From: Letharia columbiana
Lineage: Eukaryota; Ascomycota; Lecanoromycetes; Lecanorales; Parmeliaceae
DNA: 64,000 nucleotides
Assembly (NCBI RefSeq): GCF_014066305.1
Contig: NW_023501042.1
Location: 1 to 64,000, forward strand
Direction of reading: 5' to 3'
Shown here piece after piece: positions 41,535 through 55,489 of the stretch. Below the pieces are notes generated by a model. That model had not been told where the DNA came from. It made no database searches and was given only the letters and a program-made list of their open reading frames with translations. The stretch's first letter is position 1; the number at the start of each line of letters is the position of its first letter. The position numbers and the translations under genes are program-made.

Positions 41535-44335
41535 AATATATCTATCTCTCTAAAAATATAACTTTTATATTATTAGAATTAAATATAAAAAATTAATTAT
41601 TATTATAAAAGAAGTAGAAATAAATATAAAGAAAATTAAGATTATTACTTAATAAAAGAAACTTAGATATATTAAAGATATATAAGTATTTCTGAGATTC
41701 GCTAATTTTTATTAGAAGTTTATTACGGGGTACTCTAAAATCGCTATATCTTTAATGAATTTTACTTATATTTAATAGAAGAAAGACTTTATCTACTTAT
41801 AGGCTTAAGAATATTTTAAATAACTTACTTTTAAAATACTTAAAAAAGCTTTTACTATTACTTTTATACTTACTTCTTTTAACTTAAATAAAAAGATTTA
41901 ATTAAAAATAAACGTATTTAATTTTATAGTTATTATTATTCTATTATAAGAAGATAAAGATAAAATACTTAAATCTATAGTATTTCTTTTTAAAAGATAT
42001 CTTCTATAAAGTATAATTATAATATCTATAATAAGAAACTTATAATTATAATATAAGTCTTTAAGAAATAATATTCTAAGCTAGCTAATATCTCTATCGA
42101 AGATTTTATTAAAGTTATTTTAGACTATAAGAATTTATAATACTTTATATTCTTTAAATAACTTAACTCCCGCTAAGTAAGATAAATAAAGTTTCTTTTC
42201 GAATTTAACTTTTATATTATTTATTATTTAGAGAAATAAAGTATTAAATCTAATAATCTTACTCGATAAGTAAAAGATTTATCTAAAAACGAGAATAACG
42301 ATTATACTCGTTATTAATATTATATAATTCTTAAAGATAATAATTTTAACGAAGATATTAAGAACGCTATATATCTTACTATTATACTTCTAGATAATAT
42401 AAAAAAAAAATTATTTCTTTAATTATAATATTATATAAACTTAGCGAATAGAATAATATTAATAATAAGAAGTCTAATAAAGAATTATTATTAGGGGCTT
42501 TAATAAAGATTTCTTAAGAGGAGTTCTTAGAAGAATTAAGAGAAGTCTCTATTATTAATACTTCTAAGTTATTATATTAAATAAAAAACGCTTATAATTA
42601 CGACGATATTACTTAAAAAATTATTTAATTAAAGATATCTAAATAGAGAAAGCTATTATTTAAAATAATTAAGAATAATTTTAAATTAAAATTAAATAAT
42701 TATTATTTTTATAATAGATTATTATATATTAATAATAGATTATATATATTAAACGTTCTCGAATTACAAACTAAAATTATTAGAGGTATTTATAACTCTT
42801 TATCTAAAGGCTATACTAGTAGATTATTAATCTATAATAAAATAAGTAGACTTTACTATTAATTAAGAATAACGAATTTTATTACTCGCTATATTAAGAG
42901 CTATTATATCTATAAGAGATTTAAAACTTATAAAAAAAGTAAGTAAGATCTACTTAAATCTCTTTCTATTTTCGAATAATACTAATAAGATATTTCTATT
43001 AACTTTATTATATTATTATCTATTTATCTTAAATATAAACGCTTCTATTAATATATTATAATAGTTATAAATAGACTTAATAAGAAGAAAAAATTTATTC
43101 TTTTAAACTCTCTAAAAGTAAAGATAATAGTTTAAGTCTTTATCGAATTTATATAGCGAGAGAAAGAATATCTATTTATTATTATCTCCGATCGAGATAC
43201 TTAATTTATAATATATTTCTAAAAAAAACTATATAAAAGAATTAGAATTAAATCTAAACTCTCTATTATATTTTATCTCGAAACTAATAAATAAATAAAG
43301 AACGCTAACGCTATTCTAAAGTAATATCTTAAAGCTTATATTAATTATAATTAAGATAATTAGATAAATCTATTATTAATAGTAAAGTTCGAAATTAACT
43401 TTAATAAAAACGCCTTATTAGATATATTATTATTTCTTCTTATTAAAAAATATATTTCTTACTTAAAAATAGAATTCTTTATTCTCTAAAATTAATTCGC
43501 TAATTAAAAAGTAAAAAAAGATATTAAATTAATTAATAAATTTATCGAAAAGATAAATATTATAAGAAATTATTTAAGAAGTTAACTTAAATAATTATAA
43601 GCTTTATAAAAGAAATAAGCTAATTATTATTAACTCTCGATATTAAAATTTAAAGTCGAAGATATAATTATACTTAATAGAAGAAATATTAAAATTATAC
43701 GCTCTAGTAAATTACTAGATTATAAGAATTTCGAATTATTTAAAATTATTAAAGCTTTAAATAATTTCGCTTATAAGTTAAAACTCTTAATTTTTATAAA
43801 TAATATTTACTCTATCTTTTATCTATAGCTATTATATCTTAATAATAATAATTTATTATTAAAATAGATTAAGTCTTCGCTGTCGTTTATTAATATTAAT
43901 AAAGAAGATAAAATCTATAATATTAAAGAAATAGTTTAATTTAAATTAAATAAATAAAAAAATAATTCTCTAATTAATAAGAGGGAATATCTAATATATA
44001 AAATTAGATATAGAGACTCTAAAATTAAGAAAAACTTATTCTAATAATTATTTATAAATATAATAAAATATTCGAATCTAATAGTAGACTTTTATTATTA
44101 TTATCTTAAGGCCGTTAACTCTTATTTATTATTTAAAAAATCTTTAAAATAGTTTTCTTTATTAGCGCTACTAATTTATAGTAGCTATATTAACTTATAA
44201 AAAGATCTTAATATCGTAATAGAATACTAAGTTAATATATCTAAGAATATTACTTTATATACGTCTAGATATACTTTTTATAAGATCGATATCTACTATA
44301 TAGTCGTCGTCGAAGCTTTAAATTAAAGAGAGGGG
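41535..44335 (+). mobile_element. Ty3/gypsy family A, plus copy, 3' internal part (RT end, RNase H, integrase)
   Basis: Collinear in reverse with 1,830 down to 1. At 41,690-41,750 the frame reads FLRFANFY, stop, KFITGYSKIA, the Ty3/gypsy region just after RT. Around 43,660-43,800 the words match the integrase C-terminal region of the type GDxVWLxxxNIKTTRPSxKLD. The purine tract aaagagagggg at 44,325 sits where a polypurine tract should be, directly before the 3' LTR. Confidence 0.82.
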
Positions 44336-44526
44336 TAATATTACGATTCTAATAATCTTACGATCTTATTTATTTATATTATAACCTAATTAAGCTTAGC
44401 GTACTAAGGCCTTTTAGCCTTTCTATCTTACTATAAAGTCTATATACTTATAATAATTCTATATAGATAGTATTCTCTTTATACTATAATATAGAGTTAT
44501 TATATATACTATTAAGTCTCTAATAT
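44336..44526 (+). repeat. 3' LTR of Ty3/gypsy family A, plus copy
   Basis: About 190 bp, starting right after the polypurine tract and matching 31,400-31,587. It includes ttaagcttagcgtacta at about 44,392. The start taatattacga is compatible with a RIPped TG terminus. The end is near ctctaatata. Confidence 0.88.
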
Positions 44527-46509
44527 ATTCGTAATATCGACGTTATTAATTTCGAATTCTTTATCTATTTTTATTATATAAAGTTATACTTTCTTAAAGA
44601 CTTTTTTATTAATCTCGATTTAGATAGTTATTATATAATTCTTTTAATAATAATCTTTTTTATTATAATTATAATATATTAATTCTTTTAACTTTAAATT
44701 AATTATAATATTTAGAGGCGTAGTAATTATACTTAAATTAGATTTAATAATAAATATAAGATATATATTAGTCGCGGGTATTATTATTAATATTTATATT
44801 ATAATTAACTTAATAATAATCTTTATAAACTTAAAATTTTTATACTTAGTATATTATAAGTTATTTAGCTTTCGAAGATATTCTTTTATAGTTTTTAAGA
44901 TAGTAAAATCTTTTATAATCTACTATAACTCCCTTAATTTCTTTCTTAATTTCTTAAAAAGATAATTCTTTAATATCTAGATTTTTTTAATATTAAGAAT
45001 AGTACTTAATCGAATAAAGTCTAAATAGAAGTTAATAAAGAATTAAGTTTTTTATTATAGAGTATATATATTATATAATATATTATTATATTATATTAAT
45101 TTAAATTCTTATAGATATTAGCTAATTTATTTATAATCTTAATAAAAAATTAATATAAATTAATAAAGTTTCGAAGTCTTCTATATATTATATATTATAT
45201 AATCTTATCGTTAAGTTATAAAATTACGTAAATTATTTTAAAATTCTTAATAAGATAATAATCGCTATTAATCTTAAATTTCTATTCTATTTTAAAAGAT
45301 TAATCGTTTTAAATAGAATTAATATTATTAATAAATAGAGATAGATTTAAAATCTTAATTAATTTTTCTTTTAAATATCTAAACGTATATTTCTTCTTAA
45401 TTAAAAATAGTTATAAATCTTTTATCGACTATATATTAAGATTATTAACTTTTTATTATAGAAAAATTATATTTTTCTAAAAGTCTTAAATTAGTTAATT
45501 TATTTTCTTAATTATTTTATAAATTTAATATAGATCTTTTATAATTAAATTCTTTTTTATTATAATAATATAATATCGAGTAATAATCTCTCGAAAGTTA
45601 TTTTATTTCTAATAAATTTTATTTAATATAGTTATAAATTCGTTAAATTAATACTTAATTTAATATTATAATTATAGAGTATTAGTAATATTTTAAAATA
45701 TTTTTATTAAGTTAAACTCGTCGACTATATTATCTAATAGAATTAATATTTATTAAAACTTAATCTACTTAAGTAAGATCTTAATTTAATTTATTTTTTC
45801 GATATTAAACTTTATTATAAAATAAAGTAAAGAGGAGTTTAAATACTTTAAAAGAATAGATATTAAGAATGCTAGATATATTAGAGAGTAGTAAAGTTTC
45901 TCGAAAGCGCGTCGAAATTATTCGATATTAAGAATAAAAAATTTCACTATAAAGCTTAAGATAAGATTATTTCTTTATAAAGGTTTAATATACTTATTTC
46001 TTAACTATTTAAGACGTTAAGAAGATTATAAATATTTTAAATAATAGTCTTTTAAGTATACTTACTTCGCTTAAGAGGTTTTTTATTTTATAGAGAAGTT
46101 ATATATAAGAAAGTTTCGAAGAATCGTATTTTTAATTAATTATAACTCGATTATTTCTTATCTAATTAAGACTCTATTAAAATCTTAGACGTTATAATAT
46201 ATAAAGTTATAAGTAATACTACTAATATATATTTTAAATATAGAAATATAAGATAATATTAATTATTTCTTTCGATTCGCTAGCTATATAAATAATTTAA
46301 TATCTTCTTTATTTCTTAATTACTATTTATTAAGATTATTTCGCTATTCTTTTTAAACTCTTTAAAATCGATTTATTTATTTAATAAATTTATTTAGAAA
46401 TATAATAACTTAACTTAATTTCTTATTAAAGCCTCTATTAGCGTATTTCTTTAAATTTATTTATTAATATAAATAAAATAAGTAAGTTAATTTTAGTTAT
46501 AGTATTAAA
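44527..46509. other. Unassigned RIP-mutated DNA
   Basis: No recognisable family was found on either strand. CG words such as gaaagcgcgtcgaaa at 45,903 suggest former coding. A further retroelement body is likely given the neighbours, but no motif supports a specific one. Confidence 0.45.
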
Positions 46510-46680
46510 ATTAATATAGATATAATATTAATATAGATATATTAAATAAGATAACTAAGATATCGAATTATATAGATAAAAAGAAGATATAATATAATAG
46601 AAAATATCTTCGCTAAGACTCGCTAGTTATAGAATTAAGAGATATATTAAGAATACGCTTATAATAATAGCTATTATATC
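46510..46680. repeat. Dispersed direct repeat shared with 7,830-8,000
   Basis: Nearly identical to 7,830-8,000, same orientation. Here it is followed within about 20 bp by repeat B copy 4 rather than by the C-rich tract, so the two copies have different right-hand neighbours. Confidence 0.75.
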
Positions 46681-46701
46681 GAATTTATCGAATAAATATA
46701 T

Positions 46702-46916
46702 CTAAATATAGAAATTTTAGTCGAGATATCTTATATATATATTATTTTATAATATAATATTATAGATATATTATATCGTAAAATATCTCGCTAAGATTTT
46801 ATATTATATTAGATATAGAATTATATAAATCTTAATAACTTATATTATATTAGAGTATAATATAATAAATTAATATTTTATATTATACTATATCTTTTTA
46901 ACTAATATCTAAAAGT
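46702..46916 (+). repeat. Repeat B, copy 4
   Basis: About 215 bp, heavily RIPped. Shares taaatatagaaat at the left, gatatattatatcgtaaaat in the core and tatctttttaactaat at the right with the other copies. With copy 5 in the same orientation it brackets an 11-kb block (46,917-57,881). Confidence 0.82.
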
Positions 46917-47240
46917 AAAAATATTTATATCTAGAATTTAAAGTAAGTAAATTCTAATATATAGTTATTAAATATTTAAATATAAATCTTCTAATATTTC
47001 TCGCTAAGCGTTTAATGCTTAAAAAAAGAATATTAATTTTTAATTATATTTATATAATTTTTTTTAAAAGAAGCTATATATTAATAGAAAGTCTTATTTT
47101 ATATTAATTATAATTATAAAAATAATTATAATTATAATTTTAAATATAATTAAATATTTAAATTATAAGATTTATTATTAGCTAGTAAATAAGAAATTAA
47201 ATTTTATTAATTATTCTATTTAATATCTTATTAATATATA
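46917..47240. repeat. Segment Z, right copy
   Basis: Reverse complement of 14,440-14,825. It ends where the Helitron-bearing DNA begins, marking a probable insertion junction near 47,240. Confidence 0.78.
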
Positions 47241-50200
47241 TAATAGAATAAGATAGAGCTAAATTAGAAAATCTTAAATTTATATATATAGCTAATTATA
47301 AATTCGAGGTTATTACGCCTTTTAGCTAGACTAACTAAGTTAGCCCGCTAGCCCTCTTAAGCTTTCTTATTAAAAATTTATATATAGAAGTTTTATACTC
47401 TAAAATAACTAGCTCTCTATAAATATTATTTCTTTATAATTTCGTAAATTATAGAGCTCGATTTACGCTTTCTAACGCTATAAAAATAATAAAGTTTAAT
47501 TTACTATTAATAAATTAAATAAATATTTAAATATAATAGTTATAATAGTTATATTAGACGCGTTTAAGATTAAATAATAATCCTTTTATCTATTTATATT
47601 AATTATTCTTCTTCTATAATTCTATTAATTTATTAATTATAAATAAATTCGTCTTCGATATCTCTCGCTTAAATATTACTAAGTATCTAAGATATATATC
47701 TCTTTTATTCTATTCTTTAAAACCTCTATTAACGCTCTTAGACTATTTCTTTAACAAATTTGTTATTACTAGTAATCAAGGCTATAAGCGAGCTTAATAG
47801 CTATTTACTACTACTTATAAACGCGTTAAAAGACTCTTAAAAAGAGTTTAAATAAATATATTCTCTTTTATATACTTCTTTTAAGCTAGCGATAATATCT
47901 TTTAATTTAGCGATACTATCTTTTAAAACGCGTTTTTCTTCTTTATTTATTCTTTATTACTCTATTTTAAAGTCTCTTAACGCGTATTAAATTCTAAATA
48001 TTATTAAGAAAAAGCTTCTAAATAAGAGAAAGACGCTATCGAAGATTCTCTATTATGAGACTTATTAATAGACTTCTTTAATAATAACTCTTTCGATAGT
48101 TTACGTTCTTTTAATCTATCTTCTAGTCTTTATTTAAATTCTACTTAGTTTTTAATAAGGCTCGTTAGCTATATTACGCGTTATTTATATATTATAAAGT
48201 CTATATAATATAATTTAAGTTTTATAAATTAGATTTATAATAGCTATAATATAATATTATAAAAAGATAAGATAGTTAAATAATACTACGATAGCGAAAA
48301 GATTAAAGTTAATATATCTAAAATAGATATCGATTAAGAAGTAGATAATATAGAATAGAGTTATAAGAGCGTTAAAATAAGTATAAATAATTTAATTAAT
48401 CTTAGCGAGTATATTATTAATTAAATCCTTTATTCTTTAACGCTAAAGATCTTAAATTTTATTAATAATTATAAAGAATTTCGTTATTATAGCGTTTAAT
48501 ATAATAATATAATCTCTATAATCTTATAATAGATTATTATTAATTATTTAATTATCTTATATATATATAAAATTTAGAGAGTAATTACTATTTATATATC
48601 TACTCTAATATCTTTAAAGAGCGAAAAATCGATCTTTAATTAAATCTATATTATAAATAATATTTAAGATTAATTTATAATACGATATAACTTTCTCTTA
48701 ATCGCGTTTTTTATATTAACTTTATTAGATATAGCTATTATAAATATATTAATTAGATACTTTATTATAAAATAGCTATAATTCTTAAAAGTATTAATTT
48801 ATATATTAATACTCTTAAATTAATATTTAAAAAGCTAAAAGTCGATTTAAGTATATAAGACTATAAGCTATTTTATAAGAATTTATAATATTATAATTTA
48901 TATACTTATAATTATTCTATTTTAGATAAAATCGCTATCGCTTAAAAGAGTAATATAAATAATTTATTAGATATATCTAAGACTAAGAATATCTTAATAG
49001 AGACTTAAAGTAATAAGAGATTTAGTATTTTATATTAATATTTAGTCTATATACTCTTACGCTATTCTATTATCTTTTTATTTAATAAATAATTATAATA
49101 TAATAATATATTTAATATAGACGTTATATTAAATAAAAGTCTTCTTATCTATTAACGTAGTAATAATAAAATTATTTTATAAATTAATAAAATTATTAAT
49201 TAAGATAACTCTATATAAATAACGCTTATCTTATATTATAGATCTATATTATTTATTTCTTCTATTCTATTAATCGCTAACTTTCTATAAATATATAATA
49301 TAAATTTATTTTAATAAGTTTAATTATCTTCTTTATTATAATAGATTACTATAATATTTTATCTACGATATTTATATAACTATTAAAAATAATAAACTTT
49401 ATTAATTAAAGATAAATTAGAAGATTATTTAAATTAATATCTATTAAGTAATTATTAATATTTATATTAATAAAGCTATTATAAATAATTAGACTAATAA
49501 ATAATATATTATTCTCTCTTTCTTCTATTAAGAAAATTTATAATTTATAAAATAACTCTATTAGAATATTATTATTCTATTTATTAAGTTTAATTAATTA
49601 AATCTCTTTATAACTTTTATCTATAATTTAAAATAAATTAAGATTATTAAAAATCTTTTATTTAATAAACGCGTTATTAATTAATTTAATTTAATTATTA
49701 GAATATTTAAATTAAAGCTAAAAATCTTTATAAATAATATTCTAAAGAGAAAGATATTAGATATACTTTTATTCTTTTTACCTCTTATTATAATATAATA
49801 GCTCTCTCTCTTTTTATTTAATAGAATAATTTTTTAGATAATATATTAATTAGATAATTAATATAGATTATAATCTCTAAAAGTACTTCTAATATAATTT
49901 AATTTATTATATATTATAATTTCTATTAATTAGCTCTATAATATTATCTAATTTTTTTTATCTCTATAAGAGCGAAGTATAATTAATTAAAATATCGATT
50001 AGTTTTAATTCTAATTAACTTTATAAATAATAAATTAAGTTTTAATCTATATCTATATTATTAAATTTTAAAAATAAGATTTATTATATATTTATATTCT
50101 TATTATATTATATTCTAAAGATTAATTCTTTAATATTACTAAGATCGATATCGCTATTAATATTAAGATCTCTAATTAAAATCTATTTTTTAATCTCTAT

Positions 50201-53200
50201 ATAATTATTATTAGATATATACTTTATAGAAATTATAGTTAATATATTATTAATAGAATAAATATTATTTTATCTTATTAAAACTTAGATAAAAATATAT
50301 ATAATAAATAATTTTTAAAGAACTTTAGCGATTATATCGTTTTTAAATTAGATTTTAAATATTTTATATATTATTAATATAGATCTATTAAGATATTAAA
50401 TAATAAATTTAAATAGAATTATTAGATAATATTTTATAATCTCTATTTATTAATTAAATATAACGCTTATATTAATATAAAGATTTATATTAATATTAAA
50501 ATTTATAAATATATTTTTAAATATATTTATAAGAATAATAACTAAGTTAGTTTTTAAATAGAGTATAAAAATAATATAGATTAAAATAATATAGATTTAA
50601 ATTAGATAAATAAGATTTAAAAGTATTAAGATATATAATAAATAAACTCTATAAAAGTCTATTAAAGAATTTTTAGCTTTAAATTATATAATTATAATTC
50701 TTCTATTAAATAATTATTTATTTATCTTTTAAATTAATATAATATAATATTTAATAATAATAATAATCTATTTTATATAATTAATATAAAATATAAACGC
50801 TAGATTAAGCTAATAGTCTTTTTTTAATTAAATTAATAATATTAATAGCGAAGATAAATAGAAGATTTCTTTTATATCGATTTATTATTATAATATATCT
50901 AGAAAAAAAATAAGCGAGATATATTTAAATAAAGTCTATATTAGAGATATAGAGATATTATTAAAAGAATATATTATATTAATTTAAACGCTAAAAAGCT
51001 CTTCTATCTATAATATCTTCTTTTAAATATATTAAATTCTATATTTTTTAAAGACTTATATATAATAAATAATAATATTCTTTATTATTATTCTAATACT
51101 TATATAATAAGAGACTTATTTTATAATAATATTAAATAAAATTAAATATTAAATAAAGTAGCGATTTAAAAGAGAGAATATTATTTATAAGATCTCTTTA
51201 TAATAATTCTATTATAATATAAACTCGATAATTCTCTAAATTTATAAAATAATTATAAATTAAGATATATAGATAATTTCTTTTTTATTAAATAGAAATA
51301 CTTTAAATATAATATAAATAGCTTATCGCGTTAATAATAATATTAAAATATTATAACTTTTTTTAATATAAATTTTTTTTTTATATATTAAAACTTTTTA
51401 TATTAGATATATTTTTTCTTAATAATTTCTTTAATAAATTAAAGTATTTTAAATTATAGAATAAAAAGATTATCGCGTTAATAATAATTTTAAAATATCG
51501 CGATATTTTTTAATATAATATTCTTTTTTTAGTTATTAAAACTTTTCGCGCTAGATATATTTTTTCTTTTTTTACTTATAAATAATTTAATTCTTTTTTT
51601 ATACTTTATATATATTTCTTAATTAATACTTATTATTCTTTATTTAAATTATTTAATAATCTTATTTATATTCTTTAAACTTAATATTATATTCTTTTTT
51701 TATTAAATAATATATAATATAAATAAATTATTATCGAAGACTTCTATCTTTATTTAATTTAAATTCGTTTAAAAAAAAATAATATTAGCTTTATAAAGAA
51801 TATTAATCTTATTATTAATTTTAATTTATTTATAATTTAATAAAATTATAAATAATATTATATTAATAATTAAAATTAACTTTTACGCGAAGTATATAGT
51901 TATTAAATTAATATCTAAAATTAAATATAAATAAGTTTTAATAATAATTAAATTATTATAACTAACGCTATTTAAAATATAATCTCTTATTTTAATAATT
52001 AACTTTTTTTTAATAGTTATAAAGATATTTATAAGATTATACTTTAGAATATTATATTATAAAGAGTATAAAATAACTTTAAAATAATTATTACTATAGC
52101 TTTATCTAATATTATCTTTATTCTTCTTTAAAATAATATTATTACTTATTTTTACTTTAAGATTTCTCTTAATATTATTATTTAATTTAATTATAATATA
52201 TTAATAAAGTTTAATTTAACTTAATTATTAAAAATAATTAAGTTTATTTTCTAAAATAAGATCTTTATATAAAATCGCTATAATATTAAGATTATTAATT
52301 ATATACTTTAAAATATTTAAAAGAACTTTACTTCTTTTAATAATATAGTTATATACTTCTATAATAACTTTTATTAAATTTTTTTAATTATTAAGAGTAT
52401 TAAGTTAGATTATATCGCTTAAACTATATTAAAGATATTCTATCTTTAAAATTATATTTAAATTTTTAAATTAATAAAAAATATAAAACTTTAAAATCTT
52501 AATTTAATTAATTAAGATTAAATTAATATAAAGAAATTTATTTAAAAATTATTAGATATAGATAATAATATCTTAATAAGTTTTAAAAAATAAAAAATAA
52601 TTAATTAGTCTACTAATTAGCTATTAAATAACTTTATTATTTAATTAATTAATACTATTTATAATAATTTTAATTTATATTAAATAGCTAATTTCTATAT
52701 ATTTAAAATAATTCTTTATACTCTTAATAAGAATATTATTTAATTTAATAATTAAGTTTTTAATAAGTTTTTTAAAATTAAGATTATTTATAATAGTAGA
52801 AATTAAGTTATTAATAAGAAAGATAGCTTTCTTTTATTTATTAAAATAATAAATATCTTTAAATTAATCTCGCTTTTATTTTATTATTTAAAGTTAAAAT
52901 AAAATTATATAATAATATTATTAAGAAATTTAAAGTAGTATATAAATTTATATAATAAAATATATTTATAAATTAAATATATTAAATCTAAAATATTTAA
53001 TTATTATATTTTTAAAAGCGAATATAATAATAAATAATATTATATATTATATATTTCTCTAGCTTTATCTAATTTAAATAATTTATATACTTTCTTTTAA
53101 TATATTTAATTTCTAATTTAATTAATCTTTAATATAATAATTAATAAATTTTAAAGCTAATTATTATAGTAGATTAATCTATATTTATATCTTAATATTT

Positions 53201-53600
53201 TTATTTATAATTAATTATATATAATTTTAAATCGAGTTATTAATAAGATCGACTTATTAATTATAATTTTAAATAATTTATTAAAAAGATAATTTACTCG
53301 ATTAATAAGATATATTAAAAATAAGATTATTAAATAAATACTTTTTTTTAAATAAGAATATAATTAATTAGCGATTTATAATAATAGAAGTAAACTATTT
53401 ATTATATAGAAAGTAAATAGAGTTTAATTTAACTTAGAGTTAGAGCTTTTATCTTTTTTATTAATTTCGTAATAATAAAAGTAAATTAAAAACGTATAGT
53501 AAGCGATTAGAGTTCGATTTAACTTAGAGCTAAAGCTAAAATTTTATTTAACTTAGAAAAATTTAACTTTATTTAACTTAGAAAAATTTAACTTTATAAA
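47240..53600 (+). mobile_element. Fossil Helitron-like element
   Basis: About 6.4 kb lying between segment Z and unit Y, which are nearly adjacent in the left-hand block. At 50,960-51,130 the frame reads RIYYINLNAKKLFYL and, after a gap, FKDLYIINNNILYYYSNTY, matching the conserved segment of Helitron proteins upstream of the Pif1 helicase (GRMY.V.P..ER.YLR then FEDLRTVNG). Around 51,200-51,270 it continues with DLFIIIL and LNLWNNYKLRYIDN-like words expected next. Around 49,260 the frame may represent the Rep region. Rolling-circle transposition would need Rep and helicase; both are ruined by stops. TC and CTRR ends were not confirmed. Confidence 0.7.
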
Positions 53601-53609
53601 TTTAATTTA

Positions 53610-54965
53610 TAATTAGTTACTTATAATTTATATAAATTAAAAAAATAGATATTTAAAAGAGTAAATTAGTAAATAATTATCTTTATCTAATTTAATTAAA
53701 ATAAAATTATTATAACTTATTAAAATTTTCGCGTATTTCATTTTTCTTTTCTTTTTTTATATAAATAGTTATTTTTTAATTTAAACTTTATAATTAAAAT
53801 AGTATATAATATAAATTCTCTTTATTTCTAACTTCGATACTTATTAGAATTAATATACTTTTTAATAAAATAAGTATTAATTAAATGTAAATATAGTTTA
53901 ATATTTATAGATATTTATTTAAGCTCTTTAATTTCTTTATATATATTTATTATTTATATTTTTTTATAATAATTAAAATAAAAGATATTAAGTCTAATAA
54001 TTTATTATAATAAATATTAAATATTAATAATAATAACGATATTAAAGAGTTTTAATATAAATTAATTAAATAATAATTAGACTCTTAGCTAAAATAAAAA
54101 GCGAAGAATAAATTTAATAAAAATAAAAATATTAAGAAATCGCGATAGCGAATAAATATATTTATATTTAAAAAGAAACTAATTAAAAAAATAAAGAAAA
54201 TTAATATCTTAATTATTAATTATATTATAATTTATAATAAGTATAAAGCTAGATATATTAATATATTATAATTAAAATAAAAGTAAACCTTTAAGTAAAT
54301 TAGATAAAATATAATAAATAAGTAATAAATAATTTTTAATTCTAGTTATTATTCTAATAGACTTATATTTTAATAATATTATATAAGAAAAATATATAAG
54401 CGTAATTTAAAGAAAGTCTAGAGTTTCGCTTTTTATATAAATTATTATATATATAAATAAAGATAAAAGTTTAAATTATAAGAATATAGATAATATTAAA
54501 ATTAAATAAAATATAAGTATTAAAAATAATTTTATTATATATATTAATAATTAAGTAAACTTTATTTTTTAAATTACTTAAAAGCGTGATATAGAATTTA
54601 ATAATAAGTTTTATTCTAATATAAATATATTAATATTAATATATTAATATTAATATATTAATTAATAAGTATCGAGCTATTATAGAAATCTTAAAATATT
54701 AAATATAATTATATTTAAAAGATAAAATTATAAATCTTTATTAATATATAATTAATTTAATATATAATAATAAAAAGTCTACTATAAAAGCTATACTATC
54801 TAAATTAATATTTTAATTTTAATTATTATTTTTACTATTATATAAATAACGCGAAGTTATCTTTTATTTAAATATATTTAATTCTTAATTCTAATTATTA
54901 TTATAAATATCGTTAATTTATTCTAGAATTATTAAATATAATTTTATATATTTTTTATATATATA
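53610..54965. repeat. Unit Y, right copy 1 (inverted, truncated)
   Basis: Reverse complement of the left unit Y copies. The word ttctagaattattaaat at 54,922 corresponds to the reversed start of the left units. Its left part is missing, replaced by the Helitron-bearing DNA. Confidence 0.82.
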
Positions 54966-55489
54966 TATTTTTTTTAATTAGATAGCGATTAAATTTTAAA
55001 TTAAAATAAATATTTAAAAGAGAAAAGTTTATAAGTACTTAATTATATAATTTTATTTCTCTTACGCTTTTTATAATTATTAGAGTAATTAATAATATAT
55101 AATTATATTTATAATAATTAATTAATTTAGTAATTAAATTATATAAAGATAAATATATTTTTATCTTTAGTTTAAACGACTTAGCTAAAATAATTATAAG
55201 ATTTAAATTCTTTTTTTATAATATAACTCGCTTTTTATATATTATATAAAGATAAATATTTATTTAAATAGAAATTATTAGAGTTAATTATAAAGTATAA
55301 TAATAAAAAACTTATTTTTAAATTAACGAATTAGAAAGATTTCTATTATCTTATATAATACTTTAAAAATAAATCTTTAAATATAATAGCGCTTTAATAG
55401 ATTTTAATTAAATATAATTTAATAAATTAGATATTAAAAGAGAAGCTTTAAAATTATAAGATTAATTAATTTTTAATAATAATAAATTT

